This document shows, piece after piece, positions 1 to 7,098 of a DNA stretch of 59,807 nucleotides. A program made the position numbers and the translations under genes. The notes beneath the pieces are model-generated. The model had not been told where the DNA came from, made no database searches, and was given only the letters and a program-made list of their open reading frames with translations. The stretch is from Planctomycetaceae bacterium. Lineage in GTDB: Bacteria; Planctomycetota; Planctomycetia; Pirellulales; Pirellulaceae. Within the stretch, counting starts at the first letter, position 1. Each line of letters starts with the position of its first letter. Location: the NCBI GenBank assembly GCA_007694185.1, contig RECD01000180.1:1-59807 (forward strand), given 5' to 3'.

Positions 1-95
1 CCGGACTTTCGAGGTCGCGAGCGTTTCGGCGGCCGACGCCGGGTTGGCTGATGGGCGGTTTGCCAAACCGGCGATTGGAGAAAGGGCAGGCCGAC

Positions 96-116
96 CCGAG
101 CGGCAAGGCCGCTCGG
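96..116 (-). terminator. GC-rich hairpin after the 135-434 gene
   Basis: A perfect 8-bp stem (CCGAGCGG at 96-103, CCGCTCGG at 109-116) with a 5-nt loop sits just 18 bases past the stop of the minus-strand gene at 135-434. No T-run follows on the minus strand, so it is a weak terminator candidate or an RNA-stabilising hairpin. Confidence 0.3.
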
Positions 117-134
117 TGTCTTGGCCGCGTCGCG

Positions 135-434
135 TCAGACCCGCTTGATCGGGGCACGGACTTCGTAGCGGGTTTTGCCGTTGAGGTTTTGCGGCAATTC
201 TTTCACGAGGCACTCGGTTCGGCATTCCGCGATGCTGAGCGGGTAGGGGTTCCAGCCGGTGCCGTCGTAAGCGAACGTATTTTTCTGGGCATCTTCCATG
301 ACGATGAACGGCTTGCCGTATTCGACCGGCTCCTTCTTGACGTAGGCCTCGCGGGCGGTCACGACCGATGAGGAATCCTGACGATTCCGTTTGGACGGGG
401 TTCGTCTGCCGGCAAACTTGTTGTTTCGGGCCAT
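135..434 (-). CDS. small conserved hypothetical protein
   Basis: A 99-residue protein with a very basic N-terminus (residues 1-20 rich in R/K/N) followed by a compact region containing a YGKPFIVMEDAQKNTFAYDG stretch and two cysteines (around residues 71 and 75). The ATG is at 434-432; a GGGAG lies about 13 bases upstream, too far to be an ideal ribosome site. No domain is recognised. The short basic form suggests a nucleic-acid-associated or small cytosolic protein, but this is only inference. It lies downstream of the RRM gene on the same strand but is separated from it by a strong terminator, so it is probably transcribed separately. Confidence 0.6.
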   Translation of the reverse strand: MARNNKFAGRRTPSKRNRQDSSSVVTAREAYVKKEPVEYGKPFIVMEDAQKNTFAYDGTGWNPYPLSIAECRTECLVKELPQNLNGKTRYEVRAPIKRV

Positions 435-485
435 CGTTAAATCGCGTCTCCCTCAAGGTAAGGCGATCCGATTTCGCCCGGGCAT

Positions 486-521
486 AAAAAAAGCCCTCCG
501 CCGCCAATGCAAACGGAGGGC
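486..521 (-). terminator. intrinsic terminator of the RRM gene
   Basis: Read on the minus strand: GCCCTCCG, a 13-nt loop, CGGAGGGC, then seven T residues. The perfect 8-bp GC-rich stem with U-tract lies about 40 bases past the stop of the RRM protein gene (559) and before the ATG of the 135-434 gene, so it separates the two transcription units. Confidence 0.85.
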
Positions 522-558
522 ACAAGAGATTTCACGACGACGAGCGTCGTTCCGGCGA

Positions 559-876
559 TCAGTCGCGGTAGCCGCCACCGCCACCGCCACGATATCCGCC
601 GCCGCCACCGCCTTCACCACCGCGGCTTTCGCGCGGCTTGGCTTCGTTGACCGTCAGCGGACGACCATCGAACTCGTGCTGGTCGAGCGCCGCGATCGCG
701 CCGCGGGCACCATTTTCTTCTTGCATCTCGACGAACCCGAAGCCCTTGCTTCGGCCCGTATCGCGATCCTGAATCACTTCGGCGCTGCGAACCGCACCGT
801 ACTCGGAAAAGAGCTGCTCCAATCCGGAACTGGTTACGTTGTAACTGAGATTACCAACGTACAGTTTCTTACCCAC
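559..876 (-). CDS. RRM-domain RNA-binding protein, glycine-rich
   Basis: A 105-residue single-RRM protein. RNP2 (KLYVGNLS, residues 4-11) and RNP1 (KGFGFVEM, about residues 44-51) are both intact, giving the aromatic residues that stack on RNA bases. After the RRM (about residues 3-80) comes a Gly/Arg/Tyr tail (GGGGGGYRGG repeats), the architecture of cyanobacterial and planctomycete Rbp proteins that bind single-stranded RNA and often respond to cold. The start is GTG at 876-874 with GGAG seven bases upstream. It appears monocistronic: a long leader with a hairpin (941-959) upstream and an intrinsic terminator (486-521) downstream. The family role in RNA chaperoning is known; the target here is not visible. 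Confidence 0.93.
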   Translation of the reverse strand: MGKKLYVGNLSYNVTSSGLEQLFSEYGAVRSAEVIQDRDTGRSKGFGFVEMQEENGARGAIAALDQHEFDGRPLTVNEAKPRESRGGEGGGGGGYRGGGGGGYRD

Positions 877-1410
877 TAGACGACTCCGTAGAACACATTC
901 ACCGGCCTCTTAAGATGCTCCCAGACCGGCAAGGAAGCTCGATCACCCAGGCGGTGATCTTCCAGCGGGAGAGATGAAGAAAGAGACAGCCGGGATTGAA
1001 TTCAATCCGTCCGTGGGCTTCAGCATCCGTCGAACCAGATGGCGAGAGTCTATCAGAACGGTGCCAGCAGACGCAGTGGCAAAACCGAAAGAATGCCGAT
1101 TTATTTTGCCGACGCGGCCTTGTCCGACAACCGCGTGGGGCTGCACACGGTCAGCAAAAACGCCCGCCGACGGGCCGATTTCGACCGCCGGCGACCCGGT
1201 GGAGCTTTACTCGCACGCCGCAAGCTTTCCCGTAGGGCGAGCGGCAGATGACGGCGTACTTTAGGAAACCGTGGGCTAGCGCCCTGCGGCTGATAAAATC
1301 AGCCGCCACGCGCTAGCGTTCGGTTTCTTCAGTGGTAGAGCCTGTTCTGCCGATCGCTTAGGCAGCCGATCGGCCGGTCCGCCGGAACGGCGCGGCCGGG
1401 TACGCGATCC
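877..1410. other. 534-bp intergenic region with two hairpins
   Basis: Between the RRM gene start (876) and the PilT-like gene stop (1411), both minus strand. It holds the RRM gene leader, with a perfect hairpin at 941-959 (GATCACC, 5-nt loop, GGTGATC), and a long imperfect palindrome at 1264-1328. Short open frames here lack ribosome sites or recognisable sequence. No clear sigma-70 promoter was identified. Confidence 0.5.
1264..1328. repeat. long imperfect palindrome (intergenic repeat type)
   Basis: The arms GGAAACCG..GCTAGCGC..GCGGCTGAT (1264-1294) and ATCAGCCGC..GCGCTAG..CGGTTTC (about 1298-1328) pair with a few mismatches around an A-rich loop, giving a hairpin near 30 bp. It lies about 80 bases downstream of the PilT-like stop codon. 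It looks like the dispersed intergenic hairpins of Rhodopirellula-type genomes. It has no T-tract, so terminator activity is uncertain. Confidence 0.6.
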
Positions 1411-2550
1411 TTACCGCAAGTAGCTGCGGTCTTGGACGAACCGTTCGGCGGTCTCACGATCGATCAGCCCGCTTTGGAAGTGGCGACGCACCGACTCGCT
1501 GAGTGGCAACATGCCTTCGGCGCGGCCGGTCTGGATCGTGTTGTCGATACTTTCAAGTTTGCCGTTGCGGATGGAAATCGCGACCTGCGACGTGTTGAAG
1601 AGGGTTTCGAGGGCGAGTACCCGTTTCAGGTCGTCGGCGAAGCTGCGGAGCAGGTGTTGGCTGATGACGGCCCGCAAGCCGCTGGCGAGTTGGGAGCGGA
1701 TTTCCTGTTGCGAGTCTTGATCGAACAGGTCGGTATAACGCGAGATCGCCCCTTTGGCGTCTCGGGTGTGCATGGTGGAGAAGACGAGGTGTCCCGTCTC
1801 GGCGGCACGAAGCGCCGTTTGGGCCGTTTCTCGGTCGCGGATCTCACCGACCAAGATCGCGTCGGGGTCTTGTCGCAAGGCGAACTTCAGCCCTTCGTCG
1901 AAACTGCGGACATCGGTCCCGACTTCCCGTTGCGAGACGACCGAACCGGGGTAATGAGGGAACCGGTATTCGATCGGTTCTTCGATCGTCACGACCCGGC
2001 AACCGGATCGCTGGCAAAGCAGGTTGATGATCATCGCCAGGCTGGTCGTTTTGCCGGCCCCGGTGACGCCGCAAAACAGGATCAGCCCGTTGCGAAAGGC
2101 GACGAGGCGTTCGGCCAGTTCGAAGGGGAAGCCGGCCCAATCGAAATCGGGGATCTGGTCCGGGATGACGCGAAAGCAACCGCCGATCTGGTCCGCCGCG
2201 AAGAAGTAATTGGCGCGATACCGTTGGCGGGTACCCTCGCGGTCCAACTCCATGGCGAAGTCGGCGTTTCGCTCGGTCAAGAACCGCTCATGTGCCGGCA
2301 GCGGTAGCCACTGGAGCAACCAACGGCGGAGCGATTCGCTTTCCAGCGGCCCGCCGGGCAGTTCCCGCAGTTGGCCATGAACCCGCAGCACGGGCGGGTA
2401 GCCGGCGACGACGTGCAGGTCGGACGCACCACAGCGGGTCGCTTCCAGCAGCCATTCGGGCAACCGATTGTCACCGTCCGACCGATTCGGCTGCGTCGGC
2501 ACGGGGGCGGTATCGGCGGGGATGGGATCGGGTGGGCCGGCCGGGTTCAT
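1411..2550 (-). CDS. PilT-like type IV pilus retraction ATPase
   Basis: A 379-residue GspE/PilT family hexameric ATPase. After a Pro-rich leader (residues 1-28) comes an N-terminal domain (SDLHVVAGYPPVLRVHGQL), then the ATPase core with Walker A GVTGAGKTTS, Walker B DAILVGEIRD, and the family His box (TGHLVFSTMHT). PilT powers pilus retraction and twitching at the inner membrane. The AIRNLIRE-type motif expected near the C-terminus of true PilT is not evident, so a more general PilT/PilU paralogue is possible. The ATG at 2550-2548 overlaps the TGA of the upstream gene (ATGA), which fixes the start; the frame is open further upstream but that extension overlaps the neighbour. No other pilus gene is in the window. 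Confidence 0.88.
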   Translation of the reverse strand: MNPAGPPDPIPADTAPVPTQPNRSDGDNRLPEWLLEATRCGASDLHVVAGYPPVLRVHGQLRELPGGPLESESLRRWLLQWLPLPAHERFLTERNADFAMELDREGTRQRYRANYFFAADQIGGCFRVIPDQIPDFDWAGFPFELAERLVAFRNGLILFCGVTGAGKTTSLAMIINLLCQRSGCRVVTIEEPIEYRFPHYPGSVVSQREVGTDVRSFDEGLKFALRQDPDAILVGEIRDRETAQTALRAAETGHLVFSTMHTRDAKGAISRYTDLFDQDSQQEIRSQLASGLRAVISQHLLRSFADDLKRVLALETLFNTSQVAISIRNGKLESIDNTIQTGRAEGMLPLSESVRRHFQSGLIDRETAERFVQDRSYLR

Positions 2551-3164
2551 GACGATTTCCGTTTGCCGACCGACCGGACAGTCGGGTCGTTCGCAGCCTG
2601 ATCGCTCGCAGCGGACGGTTCGTCCGAGGAAGCAGCGGGCGGTTCGTCCGAGGGAGCTGAAAGGCTGGGTGCGGCGGCGAGGCAGTGAACGAAGAGCCGA
2701 TTCCATTCGTCCCATTGGGCTTCGACGAGTCCCTCTTGGTAAGTCGATCGCGACCCGGCGCGGCTGACAGCATCGACGAAGTCGTGAGGATCGCCGTAAG
2801 CCGTGACGGCCAGTTCCTTCAACACCGGATGGTCGCCGACGCGGCGAAACCAATATTTCGCGTTCCCGAAGTCGGCTTCCCGGCGGTGCATGATCCCGTG
2901 CCAGAAGCTGCCGTCGGGATCGTCGATCGATTGGCTGAACTCGTGCGAGGCGTCGAGGTCACCGGCGAGCAACCAGAGGCCGGCTTTGAGTTTGTTGGTC
3001 AATTCGCGGGAGCGGACGGGGTCGCGGAGCCAACGGGACAACCGGGGGCAGGTCGGACCGGCGTCGAGTCCGGGCAAGGGGGCGGCGACAATCAGCTCGA
3101 CGAGTTCCGGATTGAGCTTTTCGGTGGGCGGTTGCGAAAGCGTGTCCCATCTCGGATCCGGCAT
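2547..3164 (-). CDS. conserved hypothetical protein coupled to PilT-like gene
   Basis: About 205 residues from the ATG at 3164-3162 (MPDPRWDTL); the frame stays open up to 3338 but the extra part is low-complexity. The core (about residues 60-150) includes FWHGIMHRREADFGNAKYWF, a His/Trp-rich motif seen in uncharacterised proteins of planctomycetes and some other bacteria. The C-terminus is a repetitive Ser/Ala/Asp-rich tail (SDEPPAASSDEPSAAS). There is no signal peptide or membrane segment. Its stop overlaps the next start (ATGA), implying translational coupling with the PilT-like ATPase, but no function can be assigned from the sequence. Confidence 0.75.
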   Translation of the reverse strand: MPDPRWDTLSQPPTEKLNPELVELIVAAPLPGLDAGPTCPRLSRWLRDPVRSRELTNKLKAGLWLLAGDLDASHEFSQSIDDPDGSFWHGIMHRREADFGNAKYWFRRVGDHPVLKELAVTAYGDPHDFVDAVSRAGSRSTYQEGLVEAQWDEWNRLFVHCLAAAPSLSAPSDEPPAASSDEPSAASDQAANDPTVRSVGKRKSS

Positions 3165-3400
3165 CGTTTCGATTCGCTCTGCTGGGCGTGGGTGGCGAAG
3201 GCCGTTACCGTGAGCCAAGATTTCGGCTGATGAAATCCGGCGAGTTGCCAGCCTGTCGGGCGTCGGGCAACCAAGGTTCGAGCCGTACGCCTTCAAAATA
3301 GCCAGCCGACCGCTCGGTCGCACTCCCCCACCCTTCACATGCCGGACGACTCTTCACGGGCCTGTTGCAGGCCGCATTCCCCGGCGACGGCGGCATGGCC

Positions 3401-3406
3401 TATAAT
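3401..3406 (+). promoter_or_regulatory. perfect TATAAT -10 element upstream of trxB
   Basis: TATAAT at 3401-3406 would start RNA near 3413. No good -35 is seen at 16-18 bp, so it would rely on other contacts or an activator. This favours the GTG at 3460 as the trxB start, because the in-frame GTG at 3415 would leave almost no leader. Confidence 0.45.
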
Positions 3407-3459
3407 CTGCGGGCGTGCATGAGACCCGTTCGATCCTCCCACCCAAGGCCCGTTTCCCC

Positions 3460-4524
3460 GTGAGCGACAAGGTAGAAAAGACGATCATCATCGGCAGTGG
3501 CCCGGCCGCTTGGAGCGCCGCAATTTACGCTTCCCGAGCGGAGCTCGAGCCGCTCGTTTTCGAAGGGGCGATGACCGAGGAGAATCGTCAGCAGGGGACG
3601 CTGCCGCTGGGTCAATTGGCGTTGACGACCGAAGTCGAGAACTACGCCGGTTTCCCGTCTGGGAACTTGAAGGCCTTCATCGATTCGGCGATCGACTCGG
3701 AGCAGCAATACTTGTTGCCGCCGGTTACCGAAGAGGAACACGCGGTGACGGGACCTGAGTTGATGAATTTGATGCGTCAACAGGCGAGGAACTTCGGGAC
3801 CCGGATCATCACCGACGACGTGATCGAAACCGACTTGTCGAGCAAGCCGTTTGTAGTGAAGACTCGAGAGAACGGCACGCACCGCTGCCATACGTTGATC
3901 GTCGCGACGGGGGCCCGGGCGAATTACCTGGGGTTGCCGAGTGAGGACGAGTACAAGAATCGCGGGGTCAGTGCCTGTGCGGTCTGTGACGGGGCGTTGC
4001 CGCGGTTCCGCAACAAGCCGATGGCGGTGGTCGGCGGCGGCGACAGCGCGGTGGAGGAGGCGACGTTCCTGACCAAGTTCGCGTCGAAGGTCTACCTGGT
4101 CGTCCGCCGCGACGAGTTGCGGGCGTCGAAGATCATGCAGCAGCGGGCCTTGGACCATGCCAAGATCGAGATCCTCTGGAACCATGAGGTGCTGGAGGTG
4201 TTGGGCGAAGAGAAAGCGGGTGTGACCGGCTTGAAGCTGATCCAGAACGTCGAAAAGAGCGAACACCAGGTCGACATCAGCGGCCTGTTCCTGGCGATCG
4301 GACACACTCCCAACACCGACTTCCTCGGCGACCAGGTCGAAATGACGGACAAAGGTTACATCCGCTGGACGACGCCGTTCCGAACTTACACCAGCGTCCC
4401 CGGGGTGTTCGCCGCGGGGGACGTCGCTGACGATTACTACCGCCAGGCGATCACCTCAGCCGGCACGGGCTGCATGGCCGCGTTGGACGCCGAGCGTTTG
4501 CTCGCCGAACACGACGAGATCTGA
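3460..4524 (+). CDS. trxB: thioredoxin-disulfide reductase
   Basis: A 354-residue low-molecular-weight thioredoxin reductase that passes electrons from NADPH through FAD to thioredoxin in the cytosol. An N-terminal FAD dinucleotide fold ([20 protein letters not shown]) is followed by the redox-active CAVC (Cys173/Cys176), the NADPH-binding fold ([17 protein letters not shown]) with an RRDELRASK phosphate-binding motif, and the C-terminal FAD motif ([10 protein letters not shown]). The length is slightly above the usual 310-330. I use GTG 3460 because homology begins immediately after it; GTG 3415 is an in-frame alternative. It stands alone, with a -10 box upstream and a hairpin right after the stop. 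Confidence 0.93.
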   Translation: MSDKVEKTIIIGSGPAAWSAAIYASRAELEPLVFEGAMTEENRQQGTLPLGQLALTTEVENYAGFPSGNLKAFIDSAIDSEQQYLLPPVTEEEHAVTGPELMNLMRQQARNFGTRIITDDVIETDLSSKPFVVKTRENGTHRCHTLIVATGARANYLGLPSEDEYKNRGVSACAVCDGALPRFRNKPMAVVGGGDSAVEEATFLTKFASKVYLVVRRDELRASKIMQQRALDHAKIEILWNHEVLEVLGEEKAGVTGLKLIQNVEKSEHQVDISGLFLAIGHTPNTDFLGDQVEMTDKGYIRWTTPFRTYTSVPGVFAAGDVADDYYRQAITSAGTGCMAALDAERLLAEHDEI

Positions 4525-4525
4525 G

Positions 4526-4551
4526 CCCGGAACGGATCGCTCCGGTTCGGG
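4526..4551 (+). terminator. hairpin after trxB
   Basis: An 11-bp stem with one mismatch and one G-U pair (CCCGGAACGGA at 4526-4536, TCCGGTTCGGG at 4541-4551) around a 4-nt loop begins one base past the trxB stop. No T-tract follows. Confidence 0.4.
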
Positions 4552-4697
4552 ATACCGACCTGGAAATCGAGTTCATCTGAAGTCAAATGGAAAAGCCCTG
4601 GACCCACAGTTGACCTAGCGGTCGAACGCCCTTTCGTCGACGCTCGGCCCCATCGATTCACTCCTCGCCACGCTCCCTCCTCACCCCCGAACGCACC

Positions 4698-6407
4698 ATG
4701 GCCGTGGACACCCCGTCGGCAGAGCTTCCAGCATCGGCCGCCCCGTCGGTCGACTTCGACGACTTGGTGGCGCAGGCTAACGCCGCGCCGCTCCCGCAAA
4801 AGCTCTGGATTTGGACGCGACTGTCCGGCCCGGGATGGTTGCAGGGGGCGATCACGTTGGGGGGCGGTTCGCTCGCCGGTTCGCTCTATCTCGGCGTGAT
4901 CATGGGCTTCGGGCTGATGTGGCTCCAGCCGATCGCGATGATGCTCGGCGTGATCATGTTGGCGGCGATCAGTTACGTCGCCCTGTCGACGGGGGAGCGG
5001 CCGTTCGGCCTGATCCGGACTCACGTCAGCCCCGCGTTGGCGTGGGGATGGTTGTTGGCAACGATGATGGCCAACATCGTGTGGTGCTTGCCCCAGTTCG
5101 CACTCGGGACCGCCGCCTTGACTCAGAACCTGATCCCGGGATTGAACACCTCCGGCGGCCGGGTCGTGGCTGCCGGCGGGTTGCTCGTGATCGCGCTGCT
5201 GGTCGTCTGGTTCTACAATTCCGGCAGCCGCGGCATTCGGATCTTCGAATACGTGCTGAAGGGGTTGGTCGGGCTGGTCGTGATCAGCTTCTTCGGCGTC
5301 GTCGCGGCGATGACCCGCGCGGGGCTGTTGCCGTGGGGTGAGATTTTGGCGGGCTTGATCCCCAACCCGCGGGCGTTGTTCGAACCGGCCAAGTCGCTCG
5401 CCGAACCGATCGCGGCCACGGCCGGGTACGCGGGCTGGTGGTCCGAACGGATTGCGGGAATGCAGAAGGACAACATCATCACCGCCTTCGCCACGGCGGT
5501 CGGCATCAACATGACGTTCCTGTTGCCGTACTCGATGCTGCGAAAAGGCTGGGGCAAGCGGCACCGAGGGATCGGCATTTTTGACCTGTCGATCGGGCTG
5601 ATCGTCCCGTTTGTGCTCGCCACAAGCTGCGTCGTGATCGCGGCGGCCAGCCAGTTTCATGGCCAGCCCGACGACGTGTTGCAGATGGTCGCGACCGGCA
5701 AGGGGAAGGAAGTCGGCGAATACCACCGGCATGTGGACGCCCGGTTGGAGGCGGAACTGGGCAGCGGCTTTGCTGCCGACCCCGCGGCTTTGGCGGCAGC
5801 CCGCGACGGGTTGCCGATGGCGGACCGGAGGATGGCCGCAATGATCGCCGGGCGTGACAACTTGGCGCTTGCTAAGACGCTCGAACCGCTCGTCGGCAGC
5901 GGCGTCTCGCAAAAGTTATTCGGGATCGGAGTCTTGGGCATGGCGATCTCAACGATCATCATCCTGATGGTCATCAACGGGTTTGCGTTTTGCGAGATGA
6001 TCGGGGCGGACCCGGGCGGGCCGATGCACCGGATCGGGGCGTTGATCCCGGCGGTCGGGGTGTTGGGGCCGTTCTACTGGGCAGCGGCTGCGCCGGCACT
6101 CGCCACGCCGACATCGGTGATCGGTGGCGCGATGCTGCCGATCGCCTACGTCACCTTTCTGTTGTTGATGAACTCGCCACGAGCCTTGGGCTCTTCGATG
6201 CCCCGCGGGAGGTCGCGTTGGTGCTGGAACCTGCTGATGATCCCCGCCACGTTGGTGGCCGGGTTTGGGTCGGTGTGGGGGATGTTCGGCAAGCAACTCG
6301 GTTCGTTTCCGCTGGGGGCGGTCGGCATCGCCTCGCTCGTCGTGTTGTTGGTGCTGGGCGTCACCTCGTTCTTGCTCAAGAACCCCCCCACACGCTCGTC
6401 GGTTTGA
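4698..6407 (+). CDS. Nramp-like divalent metal transporter family protein
   Basis: A 569-residue polytopic membrane protein with about 11 hydrophobic segments, resembling Nramp/MntH-related transporters of planctomycetes. The first segment region (GPGWLQGAITLGGGSLAGSL) sits where classic Nramps carry the metal-binding DPGN, which is absent. A later helix (INMTFLLPYSMLRKGW) corresponds to the TM6 MPH region, also altered. A soluble insert of about 100 residues (roughly 310-410, rich in Ala, Arg, Asp) interrupts the helices. The fold assignment is moderate; the substrate is not safe to call Mn or Fe because both metal motifs differ. No SD is obvious before ATG 4698. It is monocistronic, 174 bp after trxB. 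Confidence 0.72.
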   Translation: MAVDTPSAELPASAAPSVDFDDLVAQANAAPLPQKLWIWTRLSGPGWLQGAITLGGGSLAGSLYLGVIMGFGLMWLQPIAMMLGVIMLAAISYVALSTGERPFGLIRTHVSPALAWGWLLATMMANIVWCLPQFALGTAALTQNLIPGLNTSGGRVVAAGGLLVIALLVVWFYNSGSRGIRIFEYVLKGLVGLVVISFFGVVAAMTRAGLLPWGEILAGLIPNPRALFEPAKSLAEPIAATAGYAGWWSERIAGMQKDNIITAFATAVGINMTFLLPYSMLRKGWGKRHRGIGIFDLSIGLIVPFVLATSCVVIAAASQFHGQPDDVLQMVATGKGKEVGEYHRHVDARLEAELGSGFAADPAALAAARDGLPMADRRMAAMIAGRDNLALAKTLEPLVGSGVSQKLFGIGVLGMAISTIIILMVINGFAFCEMIGADPGGPMHRIGALIPAVGVLGPFYWAAAAPALATPTSVIGGAMLPIAYVTFLLLMNSPRALGSSMPRGRSRWCWNLLMIPATLVAGFGSVWGMFGKQLGSFPLGAVGIASLVVLLVLGVTSFLLKNPPTRSSV

Positions 6408-6489
6408 AAAACTTGATCGACCCCGTCATTCGTGGTAGGCTGCCCCCCAATTAGTAGGGTGTGTCTTCCTCGGGTTTGAGTCTCATTGA

Positions 6490-7077
6490 ATGGGCATTGC
6501 GAATGATTTGGAAACGTCATCGACGATGCTCCAGGGGCTTCGCGATCAGGAATCTGAGGCGTGGGACGAGTTTGCCGGCCGATACGCCCACTATTTGAGG
6601 AGTTGGTGCGCCCGGTGGGGCGTTCCTCCCAGCGACGCGGATGACCTGATCCAAGAGACGTTTCTGGAGGTACTGAGTTGTGTCGGGAAGTTCCAGCGGC
6701 TTGGGGTCGGGTCGTTTCGGGGGTGGTTGAAATTGATCGCCCGACGCTGTTGGTGCCGGTCGCTGCACCGCGCCCGACGCCGGCAGGACCCCGTTTTGCT
6801 TGAAAGACTTCGTCAGTCTCGAGAAGCGTTGCTATCGATGGAAGCCGGCTTGGATGGGTTGGTCCGTCAGGAATTGCAGCAACTGGCGCTGTCGAACGTC
6901 CAGCGGCGGGTCAGTGACAAGGCTTGGCAGGCTTTTCGGCTGACCGCGATGGAAGGGCTCTCGGGTGCCGAGGTAGGGGACCGGTTGGGGATGCCGGCCA
7001 GCGCGGTTTATCAAGCCAGGTGCCGCGTCCAACAACGGATCACCGAGGCCTTGTCGCGACTCGAATCGCCTGCCTGA
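6490..7077 (+). CDS. ECF-type RNA polymerase sigma factor
   Basis: A 195-residue sigma-70 family protein. Region 2 includes DADDLIQETFLEVL, the conserved DxxDLxQxxF core-binding and -10 recognition helix, and WLKLIARRCWCRSLHR. Region 4 is an HTH (LSGAEVGDRLGMPASAVYQA) reading the -35 element. Sigma regions 1 and 3 are missing, as in ECF factors. It is followed after 21 bp by a membrane Ser/Thr kinase whose N-terminus carries an HxxxCxxC motif, so the pair fits the planctomycete ECF class controlled by fused anti-sigma/kinase proteins. No -35/-10 typical of ECF autoregulation was verified upstream. Confidence 0.9.
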   Translation: MGIANDLETSSTMLQGLRDQESEAWDEFAGRYAHYLRSWCARWGVPPSDADDLIQETFLEVLSCVGKFQRLGVGSFRGWLKLIARRCWCRSLHRARRRQDPVLLERLRQSREALLSMEAGLDGLVRQELQQLALSNVQRRVSDKAWQAFRLTAMEGLSGAEVGDRLGMPASAVYQARCRVQQRITEALSRLESPA

Positions 7078-7098
7078 TCCCTCGATTGCCTTAGGCGA

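Noticed and set aside
4437-5912. Long open frame on the minus strand opposite trxB end and the transporter
   Set aside because: It lies antisense to clear membrane-helix coding sequence, its product is Arg/Gln/His-rich without domains, and such frames follow from high third-position GC.
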